Source: Nitratifractor salsuginis DSM 16511 | GTDB lineage: Bacteria > Campylobacterota > Campylobacteria > Campylobacterales > Sulfurovaceae | Direction of reading: 5' to 3' | NCBI RefSeq assembly: GCF_000186245.1 | Contig: NC_014935.1 | Location: 434,001-498,000, forward strand | Length of the DNA: 64,000 nt | Shown here: in pieces, positions 27,612-35,479 of the stretch | Numbering within the stretch: the stretch's first letter is position 1 | Layout of the letters: each line of letters starts with the position of its first letter | The notes under the pieces: generated by a model | What the model was told of the DNA's origin: nothing | The model's input: only the letters and a program-made list of their open reading frames with translations | Database searches by the model: none | Position numbers and translations under genes: made by a program

Positions 27612-28190
27612 GTGAGTTCACTCTCCTCCTATTTTGCTCACAGCAGCCCCATCACCTGGATGGTGCTGCTGATTCTCTCTTTCTATTTTATTGCCACCTT
27701 TTGGATTTTCATCTATCGTTATCGCCTCATTCTTCAGCGCCTTGCTATAGAATCCCGTTCTCTGACCCGTCTCTATATGGGGCGAAGTGAAATGGTTTCC
27801 GATGATTCCCTCCTTGCCGGATATCTCCGTCAGATCGGACGGGTGAGTCCGGAAGTCCTCAAGGCGGCGGTCAATGATGCCGTTCGCAGTGCCACCCGGG
27901 GCTTGACCCAGCTTTCGATTATGGCTTCCACTTCTCCCTTTATCGGCCTGTTTGGAACGGTGGTGGGTATTCTCGAAGCCTTCGGCCGTCTGGGGACCCA
28001 AAAAAGTGCTTCGCTTTCGGTGGTCGCCCCGGCGATCAGCGAAGCGCTCATCGCGACGGCTGCGGGAATTTTCGTAGCGGTCTTCGCCTACGCTTTTCAC
28101 CTCCTGCTCAAACGCAAAGCGTACGAGTTGCAATCTTTGTTGGAATCCCAGTCGGAGATCGTGCTGGCTCAGACCCGCAAGGAGCGATGA
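27612..28190 (+). CDS. tolQ: TolQ/ExbB-family proton channel subunit
   Basis: A 192-residue inner-membrane protein with three hydrophobic segments (about 13-35, 110-135, 145-170) and the family core SPFIGLFGTVVGILEAF and AISEALIATAAGIFVAVFAYAF. With TolR it couples proton flow to envelope work. GTG start directly after the atpC stop. TolQ is preferred to ExbB because of the TolR- and TolA-like genes that follow; tolB and pal do not follow here. Confidence 0.82.
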   Translation: MSSLSSYFAHSSPITWMVLLILSFYFIATFWIFIYRYRLILQRLAIESRSLTRLYMGRSEMVSDDSLLAGYLRQIGRVSPEVLKAAVNDAVRSATRGLTQLSIMASTSPFIGLFGTVVGILEAFGRLGTQKSASLSVVAPAISEALIATAAGIFVAVFAYAFHLLLKRKAYELQSLLESQSEIVLAQTRKER

Positions 28191-28191
28191 A

Positions 28192-28578
28192 ATGTTTCGC
28201 TGGGATGATGATCCCGATTTGAACATCACTCCGTTCGTGGATGTGATGTTGGTGCTGATGGCGATCTTGATGGTGACGGCCCCGACCATTACGTACCAGG
28301 AGCAGATCACCCTTCCCAAGGGAACCCGAAGCAAAAAGGTCGAAAAGCTCTCCACGATTACGATCCGTATGGATAAAAACCGCCGGATCTACCTGGGCAA
28401 AGAGACGTTTACCCTGCGGGATTTCGCCGACAATTTTATGCTCAAATCATCCAAAATGAATAAAAAAAGCGATGTCTTCATCCGTGCGGACGAATCCCTC
28501 CCCTACAAAGATGTGATCTATCTGCTCAAAAGTGTCAAGGAGGCGGGGTTTACCCGGGTCTCCCTGCTGACGGAATGA
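28192..28578 (+). CDS. tolR: TolR/ExbD-family protein
   Basis: A 128-residue protein with one membrane helix near the start (DDPDLNITPFVDVMLVLMAILMVTAPT split over its motif). The conserved aspartate in PFVDVMLVL is the proton-handling residue. The periplasmic part ends KEAGFTRVSLLTE. One base after tolQ; overlaps the next gene by four bases (ATGA). Confidence 0.85.
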   Translation: MFRWDDDPDLNITPFVDVMLVLMAILMVTAPTITYQEQITLPKGTRSKKVEKLSTITIRMDKNRRIYLGKETFTLRDFADNFMLKSSKMNKKSDVFIRADESLPYKDVIYLLKSVKEAGFTRVSLLTE

Positions 28579-29267
28579 TGAGAGAGAAGATCACCGCAGG
28601 GGTGGCAGCCGTAGCCATCTATCTGGCACTCATTTTGCTCCTGCTCTACTATTTCGGATATCATCACTCTTCCAAATCGACCCATTTTGTCACCAAAAAC
28701 CGGGCGGGGATCACCGTAAGTCTGGCCGGAGTTCCCTCGCCGCAAGCCGCGCCGAAATCTCACCCGAAGACCACCCGGAAAAAGAGAGTTACCAAGCCGC
28801 GCAAAGCGGAGAAGCATCAAAAAGCTCTCAAGACCAAAAAGGCGCATAAAGCCCCCGAGGCCAAAAAGCCCGATGCCCGCAGACTCTTCAGTCATGTCAA
28901 AAAGCCTCACCCGAAAAAAAGGGTTCAAAAGCAATCGTCCGGAGCTGCGGGGAGTAAAAAAACGGGAGAGCATACCCTCAAAAAATCCCAGGGTAGTTCG
29001 GGAGTGGAAAACGCCTATCTGGCCAAGGTGGAGCGCCTGCTCAAAGGGTGGCCTGCCCAGGCCAATTTCGCCGGAGAAGAGATCGATATACGCCTGACGA
29101 TCTACCCCGACGGTCGGTTTGATTATCGGATTCTCAAACTCTCGGCCAATCCCGATTTCAATCATGAGCTGATCAATTACCTCAAACAGCTTCAAGGCAT
29201 AGGATTCGGTCCCCACTCCCACGGAAAACCCTACGACATCGAAGTGAAATTCATCGCCCACGATTAA
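28575..29267 (+). CDS. TolA/TonB-like energy-transducing protein
   Basis: A 230-residue protein: one membrane helix at about 8-28 (VAAVAIYLALILLLLYYFGY), a long Lys/Ala/Pro-rich periplasmic linker at about 55-145, and a C-terminal domain (YLAKVERLLKGWPAQANFAGEEIDIRLTIYPDGRFDYRIL) of TolA/TonB type. Position after TolQ and TolR supports TolA; TonB is the alternative, since tolB/pal are absent nearby. The start overlaps tolR; ATG 28578 is an alternative. Confidence 0.75.
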   Translation: MMREKITAGVAAVAIYLALILLLLYYFGYHHSSKSTHFVTKNRAGITVSLAGVPSPQAAPKSHPKTTRKKRVTKPRKAEKHQKALKTKKAHKAPEAKKPDARRLFSHVKKPHPKKRVQKQSSGAAGSKKTGEHTLKKSQGSSGVENAYLAKVERLLKGWPAQANFAGEEIDIRLTIYPDGRFDYRILKLSANPDFNHELINYLKQLQGIGFGPHSHGKPYDIEVKFIAHD

Positions 29268-29335
29268 TTTCCTCGGATCACGGCGACAACGTGCTGTGAT
29301 ATAATGCAGCAATTTTCTTCAAGGATGCCCGCGCT

Positions 29336-29770
29336 ATGGAAATTTTGAGACTCTTTTTGGCCGAAGAGGAGAAGGAGGGACGCACCCCCTGTGAAAAGCT
29401 GATGATTGATGAGGGGGGCGTGGTCGGGGACAAGTTTCACGGCAAGAAACCCGACCGCTCCATTCTCCTGACCGGCACGATCGCCTATGAAATGGCCAAG
29501 GAGGAGGGGATCGACCTGGAAGCCGGCGATCTGGGAGAGAATATTCTGGTGGAGTTCGATACGAGAGCATTGGAGCCCGGCGACCGGCTCAGCTGCGGCG
29601 ATGTGCTTTTGGAGGTGAGCAGGCTCTGTCCCATCTGTAACCATTTGGCGATCCACGATCCCCGCCTTCCCCAGTTGGTCAAGGAGACCCGAGGGGTCTA
29701 TCTGCGGGTGATTCGGGGAGGAGTACTGAGAACAGGCGAGCGAATTTCTCCGGAGGATCAAAAGGGCTGA
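29336..29770 (+). CDS. MOSC domain protein
   Basis: A 144-residue soluble protein with the MOSC pattern: GGVVGDKFHGKKPDRSILLTG, EAGDLGENILVEFDTRALEPGDRL and the conserved cysteine segment RLCPICNHL. MOSC domains handle sulfur for molybdenum cofactor enzymes or bind the cofactor. Probably a single gene; htpG follows with its own promoter. Confidence 0.8.
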   Translation: MEILRLFLAEEEKEGRTPCEKLMIDEGGVVGDKFHGKKPDRSILLTGTIAYEMAKEEGIDLEAGDLGENILVEFDTRALEPGDRLSCGDVLLEVSRLCPICNHLAIHDPRLPQLVKETRGVYLRVIRGGVLRTGERISPEDQKG

Positions 29771-29814
29771 CGATCGATATTTAGTCATTAACACTCAATA
29801 ATCTTTATATCCAC

Positions 29815-29843
29815 TTGAAATAATCTCTGATATCCTGTAAAAT
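29815..29843 (+). promoter_or_regulatory. htpG: Promoter of htpG
   Basis: TTGAAA (29815-29820), 17-base spacer, TAAAAT (29838-29843), 27 bases before the htpG start. This is a good vegetative sigma-70 type promoter; no CIRCE-like inverted repeat is seen. Confidence 0.65.
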
Positions 29844-29869
29844 AACTCCAAAAAAACCAGGAGTATGCC

Positions 29870-31744
29870 ATGGCCAAATACGAGTATCAGACAGAGATCG
29901 GACAATTGCTCCAACTGATGACCCACTCCCTCTATTCCCATAGAGAGATTTTCCTTAGAGAGTTGATCTCCAACGCCAACGATGCGCTGGACAAGTTCAA
30001 ATATCTCCATTTGACGGACGAGAAGTTCAAAAACGAAACGTGGGATCCGAAGATCAATATCAAGATCGACAAAGAGGACAATTCTCTTGCCGTGACCGAC
30101 AACGGGATCGGGATGAACGAAGAGGACCTGATCCACAACCTCGGGACCATCGCCAAATCGGGAACCAAAGCTTTCCTGGAGCAGCTCACCGGGGATGCGA
30201 AAAAGGACAACAACCTAATTGGCCAGTTCGGCGTCGGGTTCTATTCGGTCTTTATGGTGGCGGAACGGGTCGATGTCATCACCAAGAAGGCGGGTGAAGA
30301 TCAGGCGTGGAAATTCAGCAGCGACGGGACCGGGGAATATGAGATCACGCCCGTGATCAAAGACGAGCATGGAACCGTGGTTTACCTGAAACTCAAAGAG
30401 GATGCCAAAGAGTTTCTGGATCACTGGAGGGTCAAGGAGATCGTCAAGAAATATTCCGACCATATCCCCTATCCCATTTTCCTCCACTATGAAGAGGAGG
30501 AGAATGTGGGCGAGGGGGACAAGGTCGAGATGAAGAAGGTCAAGAAGAGCGAGCAGGTCAATGAAGCCAAGGCGCTCTGGACCCTCCCCAAAAGTGAGCT
30601 CAAAGACGAAGATTACATCGAATTCTACTCCACGCTCTGGCATGACAGCGAAGAGCCCCTGACCTGGACGCACAACCAGGTGGAGGGGAGCCTGGAGTAT
30701 ACGACCCTCTTCTATATCCCGAGGACCGCTCCGGCGGATATTTTCCGGGCCGATTTCCAACCCGGAGTGAAGCTCTATGTCAAACGGGTCTTCATCACCG
30801 ATGACGAGAAGGAGCTCCTGCCGCTCTATCTGCGCTTCGTCCGGGGGATCATCGACAGCGAAGATTTGCCGCTGAACGTCAGCCGGGAGATCCTGCAGGA
30901 GAACCGCATTCTGGCCAACATCCGCCAGGCTTCGGTCAAAAAGATCCTCGCCGCCATCAAAAAGCTCGACGAAGAGAAGTTCGATCGCTTCATCGATCAG
31001 TATAACAAACTCATCAAAGAGGGGATCTTCACCGATCATCTCAACAAAGAGAGCCTCCTGGAGATCGTCCGCTACAAGAGCAGCAAGGTCGAGGGAATGA
31101 CTTCGCTGGACTACTATATGAAACGTGCCGGTGAGCGGGAAGGGGAGACCAAAAAAGAGTTCTATTACATCGTGGGCGAAGATGAACATCTCCTGCGTAA
31201 CTCCCCCCTGCTGGAGGCTTACCGCAAGGCGGATATCGAAGTCCTGATTATGGATGACAAGGAGATCGACGAGATCGTCACTCCCGCCATCGGCGAGTAC
31301 AAAGGGTGGAAATTCGTCGATATTGCCACCGTGGACGCTCCCGAAGTGGAAGACAAGGAGAAGCTCGAGCAGTACGGCGAAACCTTCACACCTCTGGTGG
31401 AGAAGCTCAAAACGATCCTGGGTGAAGCGGTCAAAGAGGTCCGCCTGACGACTCGCCTGAGTGAGAGTCCCAGCTGTGTCGTGCCCGACAGCAGCGATCC
31501 CATGGCCCAGATGCGCCATCTCTTCCGCCAGATGGGGCAGGAGGCGCCGGAAATTCCTCTGATCCTGGAGATCAACCCCGAACACGAAATGATCAAAAAG
31601 CTCGCCGAGACCGAGGATGAGAGGATCCTCGAAGAGAGCGCCTGGGTCCTGCTCGACAGCGCCAAGCTGGCCGAGGGCCTGGAGCCCGGGGACAAGGTCG
31701 CTTTCGCCCGCCGGGTCGCCGATCTGCTCAGCCGGGCTCTGTAG
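29870..31744 (+). CDS. htpG: Chaperone HtpG (Hsp90)
   Basis: A 624-residue Hsp90 homologue. N-terminal GHKL ATPase: YSHREIFLRELISNANDALDK, VTDNGIGM, GTIAKSGTKAF and GQFGVGFYSVFMV; middle domain NVSREILQEN; C-terminal dimerisation domain ending at about 620. An AGGAG site precedes the ATG. Cytoplasmic protein folding under stress. Confidence 0.97.
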   Translation: MAKYEYQTEIGQLLQLMTHSLYSHREIFLRELISNANDALDKFKYLHLTDEKFKNETWDPKINIKIDKEDNSLAVTDNGIGMNEEDLIHNLGTIAKSGTKAFLEQLTGDAKKDNNLIGQFGVGFYSVFMVAERVDVITKKAGEDQAWKFSSDGTGEYEITPVIKDEHGTVVYLKLKEDAKEFLDHWRVKEIVKKYSDHIPYPIFLHYEEEENVGEGDKVEMKKVKKSEQVNEAKALWTLPKSELKDEDYIEFYSTLWHDSEEPLTWTHNQVEGSLEYTTLFYIPRTAPADIFRADFQPGVKLYVKRVFITDDEKELLPLYLRFVRGIIDSEDLPLNVSREILQENRILANIRQASVKKILAAIKKLDEEKFDRFIDQYNKLIKEGIFTDHLNKESLLEIVRYKSSKVEGMTSLDYYMKRAGEREGETKKEFYYIVGEDEHLLRNSPLLEAYRKADIEVLIMDDKEIDEIVTPAIGEYKGWKFVDIATVDAPEVEDKEKLEQYGETFTPLVEKLKTILGEAVKEVRLTTRLSESPSCVVPDSSDPMAQMRHLFRQMGQEAPEIPLILEINPEHEMIKKLAETEDERILEESAWVLLDSAKLAEGLEPGDKVAFARRVADLLSRAL

Positions 31745-31815
31745 GCGAGCGGCTTTTTAGGAGAGGAGCCTTGAAGCTGTGGTAAGATAGTAGACAGGTT
31801 TTCTCGAGTAAAGGA

Positions 31816-32103
31816 ATGAAAATGAAAAGAACAAGTCAAAAAATTGCCACAGCCGCCACATTGCTCCTGGCGCTCGGAGCCCTGGCCAATGCGGCCGACT
31901 GTCGGCAGGGCTTTATGCATGATCCCTGTGCACACGACGGATATTCGGTCGTCGAAACAGAAGCGTTCGTCAAGGGGCCTCACAACTGCATGGGGGTCGC
32001 CCACTATTATCCCTGGGAAGTCCCTGCAGGCTATTGTCGAGGGGCTTACGAAGGAAAAAATACCGTTCGCGCCCAGTCCCCTGTGGCCCGTATCGGTTCC
32101 TGA
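31816..32103 (+). CDS. Hypothetical secreted small protein, four cysteines
   Basis: A 95-residue protein with a Sec signal peptide (basic start, then ATLLLALGALANAA) giving a mature part of about 68 residues with four cysteines (DCRQGF, DPCAHDG, HNCMGV, GYCRGA), likely two disulfides, and several His. No family recognised. The cysteine and histidine content and the neighbouring CDF metal exporter hint at metal handling or a redox role, but this is inference only. AAAGGA precedes the start; an ATG two codons later also fits. Confidence 0.6.
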   Translation: MKMKRTSQKIATAATLLLALGALANAADCRQGFMHDPCAHDGYSVVETEAFVKGPHNCMGVAHYYPWEVPAGYCRGAYEGKNTVRAQSPVARIGS

Positions 32104-32124
32104 TCCCTTCTCTGATCCGAATTT

Positions 32125-33111
32125 ATGGCCAACCTCCAATATAAACTAGGGGAGATGTCTGCCCAACGACGGGCGACGGTCGTCTCCACCTCCGCCGCGG
32201 CTCTTCTCACCTTTGTCAAACTCTTTGTCGGAATTATGAGCGGGTCGGTAGCGGTCCTGGCTTCCGCCATCGACTCGATTCTCGATATGGGGGTCTCCCT
32301 TTTCAACTTTTTTGCCATCAAAAAGGCGGAAGAGCATCCCGACGACAAGTTTCCATACGGCAAAGGGAAGATTCAAGCCATTGCCGGGGTGATCGAGGGA
32401 ACGATCATTACCCTTTCGGGTCTTTTTATCATCTATGAAGCGATCAGCAAAATCCTTCAGGGAAAGACGACCCAATATCTGGGGACTTCCCTGGGGGTGA
32501 TGCTCTTCTCCATAGTCGTGACTTTTTTCCTGGTGCAATACCTGAAATCGGTGGCCAAAAAGACCGACAACATCGTGATCAAAGCCGATGCGCTGCACTA
32601 CCAGACCGACCTCCTGAGCAACAGCGCCGTCGTGGCGGCCCTGGTGATCGTGTGGTTGACCGGTTGGGATTGGATCGATGCCCTTTTCGGTCTGGGGATC
32701 GGACTCTATATCATCTACTCCGCTTACGAGATCATCGAGGAGGGGGTGATGATTCTTCTGGACCGCTCCCTCCCCAGCGAGATGGTGGCGAAGATCGGGG
32801 AGATCATCGGCAATCATCCCAAGGTCAACGGCTATCATTGGCTCAAGACCCGCACTGACGGCACCCATAATTTCGTCGAATTTCATCTGGTGCTCACCCC
32901 GGAAATGACCCTGGAAGAGGCCCACCGGATCGCCGAGGAGCTCGAGTGCAAGATCGCTTCCCTGGATCCCAACAAAGGGTGGGTGATCACTCCCCATTTC
33001 GATCCCTACGATGACGAACATCTCAACGAGATCTACTACGAGGGGAAGTTCCGTTTCGCCTGCGAATCGGAGGGGAATGTCGAAAAAGAGTCGGGAGGAG
33101 CAAGGGCGTGA
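32125..33111 (+). CDS. Cation diffusion facilitator (FieF-like) metal exporter
   Basis: A 328-residue CDF protein. Membrane domain of about six helices with the metal-site pairs ASAIDSILDMG (Asp-x3-Asp) and ADALHYQTDLLSN (His-x3-Asp), then a cytoplasmic domain of the CDF C-terminal type (LKTRTDGTHNFVEFHLVL). The D-x3-D and H-x3-D pattern is that of the Zn/Fe exporter FieF group. The stop overlaps hemD as GTGA. Confidence 0.88.
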   Translation: MANLQYKLGEMSAQRRATVVSTSAAALLTFVKLFVGIMSGSVAVLASAIDSILDMGVSLFNFFAIKKAEEHPDDKFPYGKGKIQAIAGVIEGTIITLSGLFIIYEAISKILQGKTTQYLGTSLGVMLFSIVVTFFLVQYLKSVAKKTDNIVIKADALHYQTDLLSNSAVVAALVIVWLTGWDWIDALFGLGIGLYIIYSAYEIIEEGVMILLDRSLPSEMVAKIGEIIGNHPKVNGYHWLKTRTDGTHNFVEFHLVLTPEMTLEEAHRIAEELECKIASLDPNKGWVITPHFDPYDDEHLNEIYYEGKFRFACESEGNVEKESGGARA

Positions 33112-33767
33112 ACCCCAGGATCTATCTCACCTCTCCCGTGGAGTATCCCGGAACAATCCCCCTGCCGATGATCCGATTCGCTCTCGTCGCCGACCGTATC
33201 GATTATCAGGGGTGCGATACGCTGATGTTCACTTCCAAGCAGGCGGTACTGAGTGCCGAAGCGATCGATCCCGATTGGAAACGCCTGCCCGCCATCGCCA
33301 TCGGTCCCGCTACCCAGCGCCAGATCGAAACGCTCGGGGGAGAGGTACTTTTTCGCCCCGACTCCTTCTACGGTGAGAGTTTGGCCCAGGAGGTCGTCAA
33401 ACGTTTTCGGGAACGGAAACTCCTCTACCTTCGTCCCAAAAAGGTCTCCTTTGACAGCCGGGGGTATCTGGAGCGTATGGGGATTACGCTCAAGGATCAG
33501 ATCCTCTATGAGACCCGCTGCCGGGACTATACGCCCGAGGAGGCCCCGGAGCCCGGATCGGTCATCGTTTTCACCTCTCCCTCGACCATCCACTGCTTCT
33601 TGGAAAACTTCGCCTGGCGGGATGATTATCACGCCGTGGTGATCGGCCGTTCGACCCTTGCTCATCTGCCCGAAGGGCCCTCTTTTTCCGTGGCCGAGGA
33701 GCCGACGATCGCCGCGTGCATCGCCCGGGCGCGCCAATGGGCGGAAATCTTGCCTGATACTAAATGA
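33108..33767 (+). CDS. hemD: Uroporphyrinogen-III synthase
   Basis: A 219-residue HemD homologue, which closes the tetrapyrrole ring in haem and cobalamin synthesis. HemD sequences diverge strongly; the supporting patterns are MFTSKQAVLSA, AIGPATQRQIETLG, LYLRPKKVSFD, YETRC and VIVFTSPSTIHCF. GTG start overlapping the CDF gene. Call by pattern, so moderate. Confidence 0.75.
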   Translation: MNPRIYLTSPVEYPGTIPLPMIRFALVADRIDYQGCDTLMFTSKQAVLSAEAIDPDWKRLPAIAIGPATQRQIETLGGEVLFRPDSFYGESLAQEVVKRFRERKLLYLRPKKVSFDSRGYLERMGITLKDQILYETRCRDYTPEEAPEPGSVIVFTSPSTIHCFLENFAWRDDYHAVVIGRSTLAHLPEGPSFSVAEEPTIAACIARARQWAEILPDTK

Positions 33768-33817
33768 TATCAACGAAGCTGCCTCTCTTTTTTATTTTCA
33801 GCTAACTCCCTATTGGT

Positions 33818-33823
33818 TATAAT
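33818..33823 (+). promoter_or_regulatory. -10 element of the 6S-type RNA
   Basis: TATAAT seven bases before the proposed RNA start at about 33830, well placed for direct transcription of the RNA. Confidence 0.6.
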
Positions 33824-33829
33824 CTATTC

Positions 33830-34025
33830 AACCCTGGGTGGTTCGCCTACTTGCTTATGGGGTCCAACACATAAAGTATTGGAGGAGCCGGTAGACGGCC
33901 GGTGTGCGGGCGACATCGTTTGAGCCCGGAAACGGGCGAGATGCCGCCCCCTGAAGGCTGTCTCACTCCTCCATCGTTGGCTTATCAGGGCCGACACATA
34001 GCAAATACGGCCACCTGGGGGGTTA
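33830..34025 (+). ncRNA. ssrS: 6S RNA (purD RNA motif)
   Basis: A roughly 196-base structured stretch between hemD and purD with no ORF. The ends pair as in 6S RNA: 5' AACCCTGGGTGG with 3' CCACCTGGGGGGTT, and internal GC-rich helices include GAGCCCGGAAACGGGCG near 33920-33940. A conserved RNA directly upstream of purD is known in Campylobacterota as the purD motif and was later recognised as that group's 6S RNA, which mimics an open promoter and binds RNA polymerase. Ends are estimated from the terminal pairing; I could not run a covariance model. Confidence 0.8.
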
Positions 34026-34102
34026 TCGATCGGTTGAGGAATAAGTGGAATGCAAATAGTTTTTGCCTTGCACTCATTTCTCAAAGTGAAGGGAAGGCTT
34101 GA

Positions 34103-35377
34103 ATGAAGGTACTGGTCATAGGAAGCGGAGGGCGAGAGTATTCGATAGGCTTGGCGCTTCAGCGCGACCCGGAGGTGGAAAAGATCTGGTTCGCCCCGGG
34201 AAACGGTGCTACCGACCAATTGGGTGAGAATCTGGCGATTGGCGACTACCGGGAGTTGGCGGCTTTTGCCAAGGAGCAGGGGATCGACCTGACGATCGTG
34301 GGTCCGGAGGCTCCTCTGGTCGACGGAGTCGTCGATATTTTCCAGGAAGAGGGCCTGACGATCTTCGGTCCCTCGGCCAAGGCCGCCCAACTGGAAGGGT
34401 CCAAGATTTTTATGAAGAATTTTCTGGCCCGGTATGGGATCCCGACCGCACGGTATATCGAAACCGACTCTTTTGAGAAAGCTTCCGAGTTCATCGATAC
34501 CCTCGAAGCTCCCATCGTGGTCAAAGCAGATGGGCTTTGTGCCGGGAAGGGAGTAATCATCGCTCCCTCACGTGATGAAGCGAGGGAGGCGGCCCGGGGG
34601 ATGCTCAGCGGCGAAGCCTTCGGTGAGGCGGGTTCCCGGATTGTCGTGGAGGAATTCCTCGACGGCTATGAACTCTCGGTCTTTGCCGTGTGTGACGGCA
34701 AAGATTATGTCGTGCTCCCGGCGGCGCAGGACCACAAGCGTCTCCTCAACGGCGACAAGGGGCCCAATACCGGCGGGATGGGTGCTTACGCGCCGACGCC
34801 CCTGGTCAACGAATCGATCTATCGCAAGCTGGATGAGCGGGTCATCCGGCCTACGCTGGCGGGGATGGAAAAGGAGGGGATGCCCTTTACCGGTGTGCTC
34901 TTTATAGGGGTGATGGTGGTGAAGGGCGAGCCCTATATCCTCGAATACAATGTCCGCTTCGGCGATCCCGAGTGCGAAGTGCTGATGCCGCTGCTCAAAT
35001 CGCCGGCGAGCGAACTTTTCTACAAAGCGGCGACCGGCCGGCTGGCAGAAGCCAAGATCGAGTTTTACGATCGCTATGCCGTCGGGGTGGTGATGGCGAG
35101 CAAGAACTATCCCTATAAATCGAGTGAACCTGCCGAGATCATTCTCGATGAGATCCACCATGATGAATTGAAACAAAACAGCCATATCTCCTTTGCGGGA
35201 GTGAGCCGGGGAGAAGACGGCAAGCTCTATGCCACCGGCGGTCGGGTTCTGGTCTGTGTCGGCCTGGGAGATTCGATCCGCGAAGCGAGGGATCGGGCCT
35301 ATATGCTGGTGGGGCAGGTGCATTTCGCCGGCAAGCAATGCCGGACAGATATCGCCTATCAGGCTCTGGAAGAGTGA
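34103..35377 (+). CDS. purD: Phosphoribosylamine--glycine ligase
   Basis: Second step of purine synthesis. 424-residue ATP-grasp enzyme: [83 protein letters not shown]. Usual family N-terminus GSGGREHA reads GSGGREYS. The 6S-type RNA lies upstream; whether purD is read from that promoter is unknown. Confidence 0.96.
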   Translation: MKVLVIGSGGREYSIGLALQRDPEVEKIWFAPGNGATDQLGENLAIGDYRELAAFAKEQGIDLTIVGPEAPLVDGVVDIFQEEGLTIFGPSAKAAQLEGSKIFMKNFLARYGIPTARYIETDSFEKASEFIDTLEAPIVVKADGLCAGKGVIIAPSRDEAREAARGMLSGEAFGEAGSRIVVEEFLDGYELSVFAVCDGKDYVVLPAAQDHKRLLNGDKGPNTGGMGAYAPTPLVNESIYRKLDERVIRPTLAGMEKEGMPFTGVLFIGVMVVKGEPYILEYNVRFGDPECEVLMPLLKSPASELFYKAATGRLAEAKIEFYDRYAVGVVMASKNYPYKSSEPAEIILDEIHHDELKQNSHISFAGVSRGEDGKLYATGGRVLVCVGLGDSIREARDRAYMLVGQVHFAGKQCRTDIAYQALEE

Positions 35378-35380
35378 TCC

Positions 35381-35479
35381 ATGGTTACCGGAATGCAGCT
35401 TTTTGAGTCCCCGAAGCGGGAGGCTGCAGTCCGGGAAAAGTTCACCCAGGCCCCTGTGATGAAGGGAAAGGATCTCTGA
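35381..35479 (+). CDS. Candidate 32-residue small protein
   Basis: ATG three bases after the purD stop; 32 codons (MVTGMQLFESPKREAAVREK and on), ending with a TGA that overlaps the lptD ATG as TGATG. The spacing on both sides is operon-like and the product is charged without a signal. No clear ribosome site precedes it. It could be a true small gene that couples purD and lptD translation, or the remnant of a larger gene. Confidence 0.4.
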   Translation: MVTGMQLFESPKREAAVREKFTQAPVMKGKDL

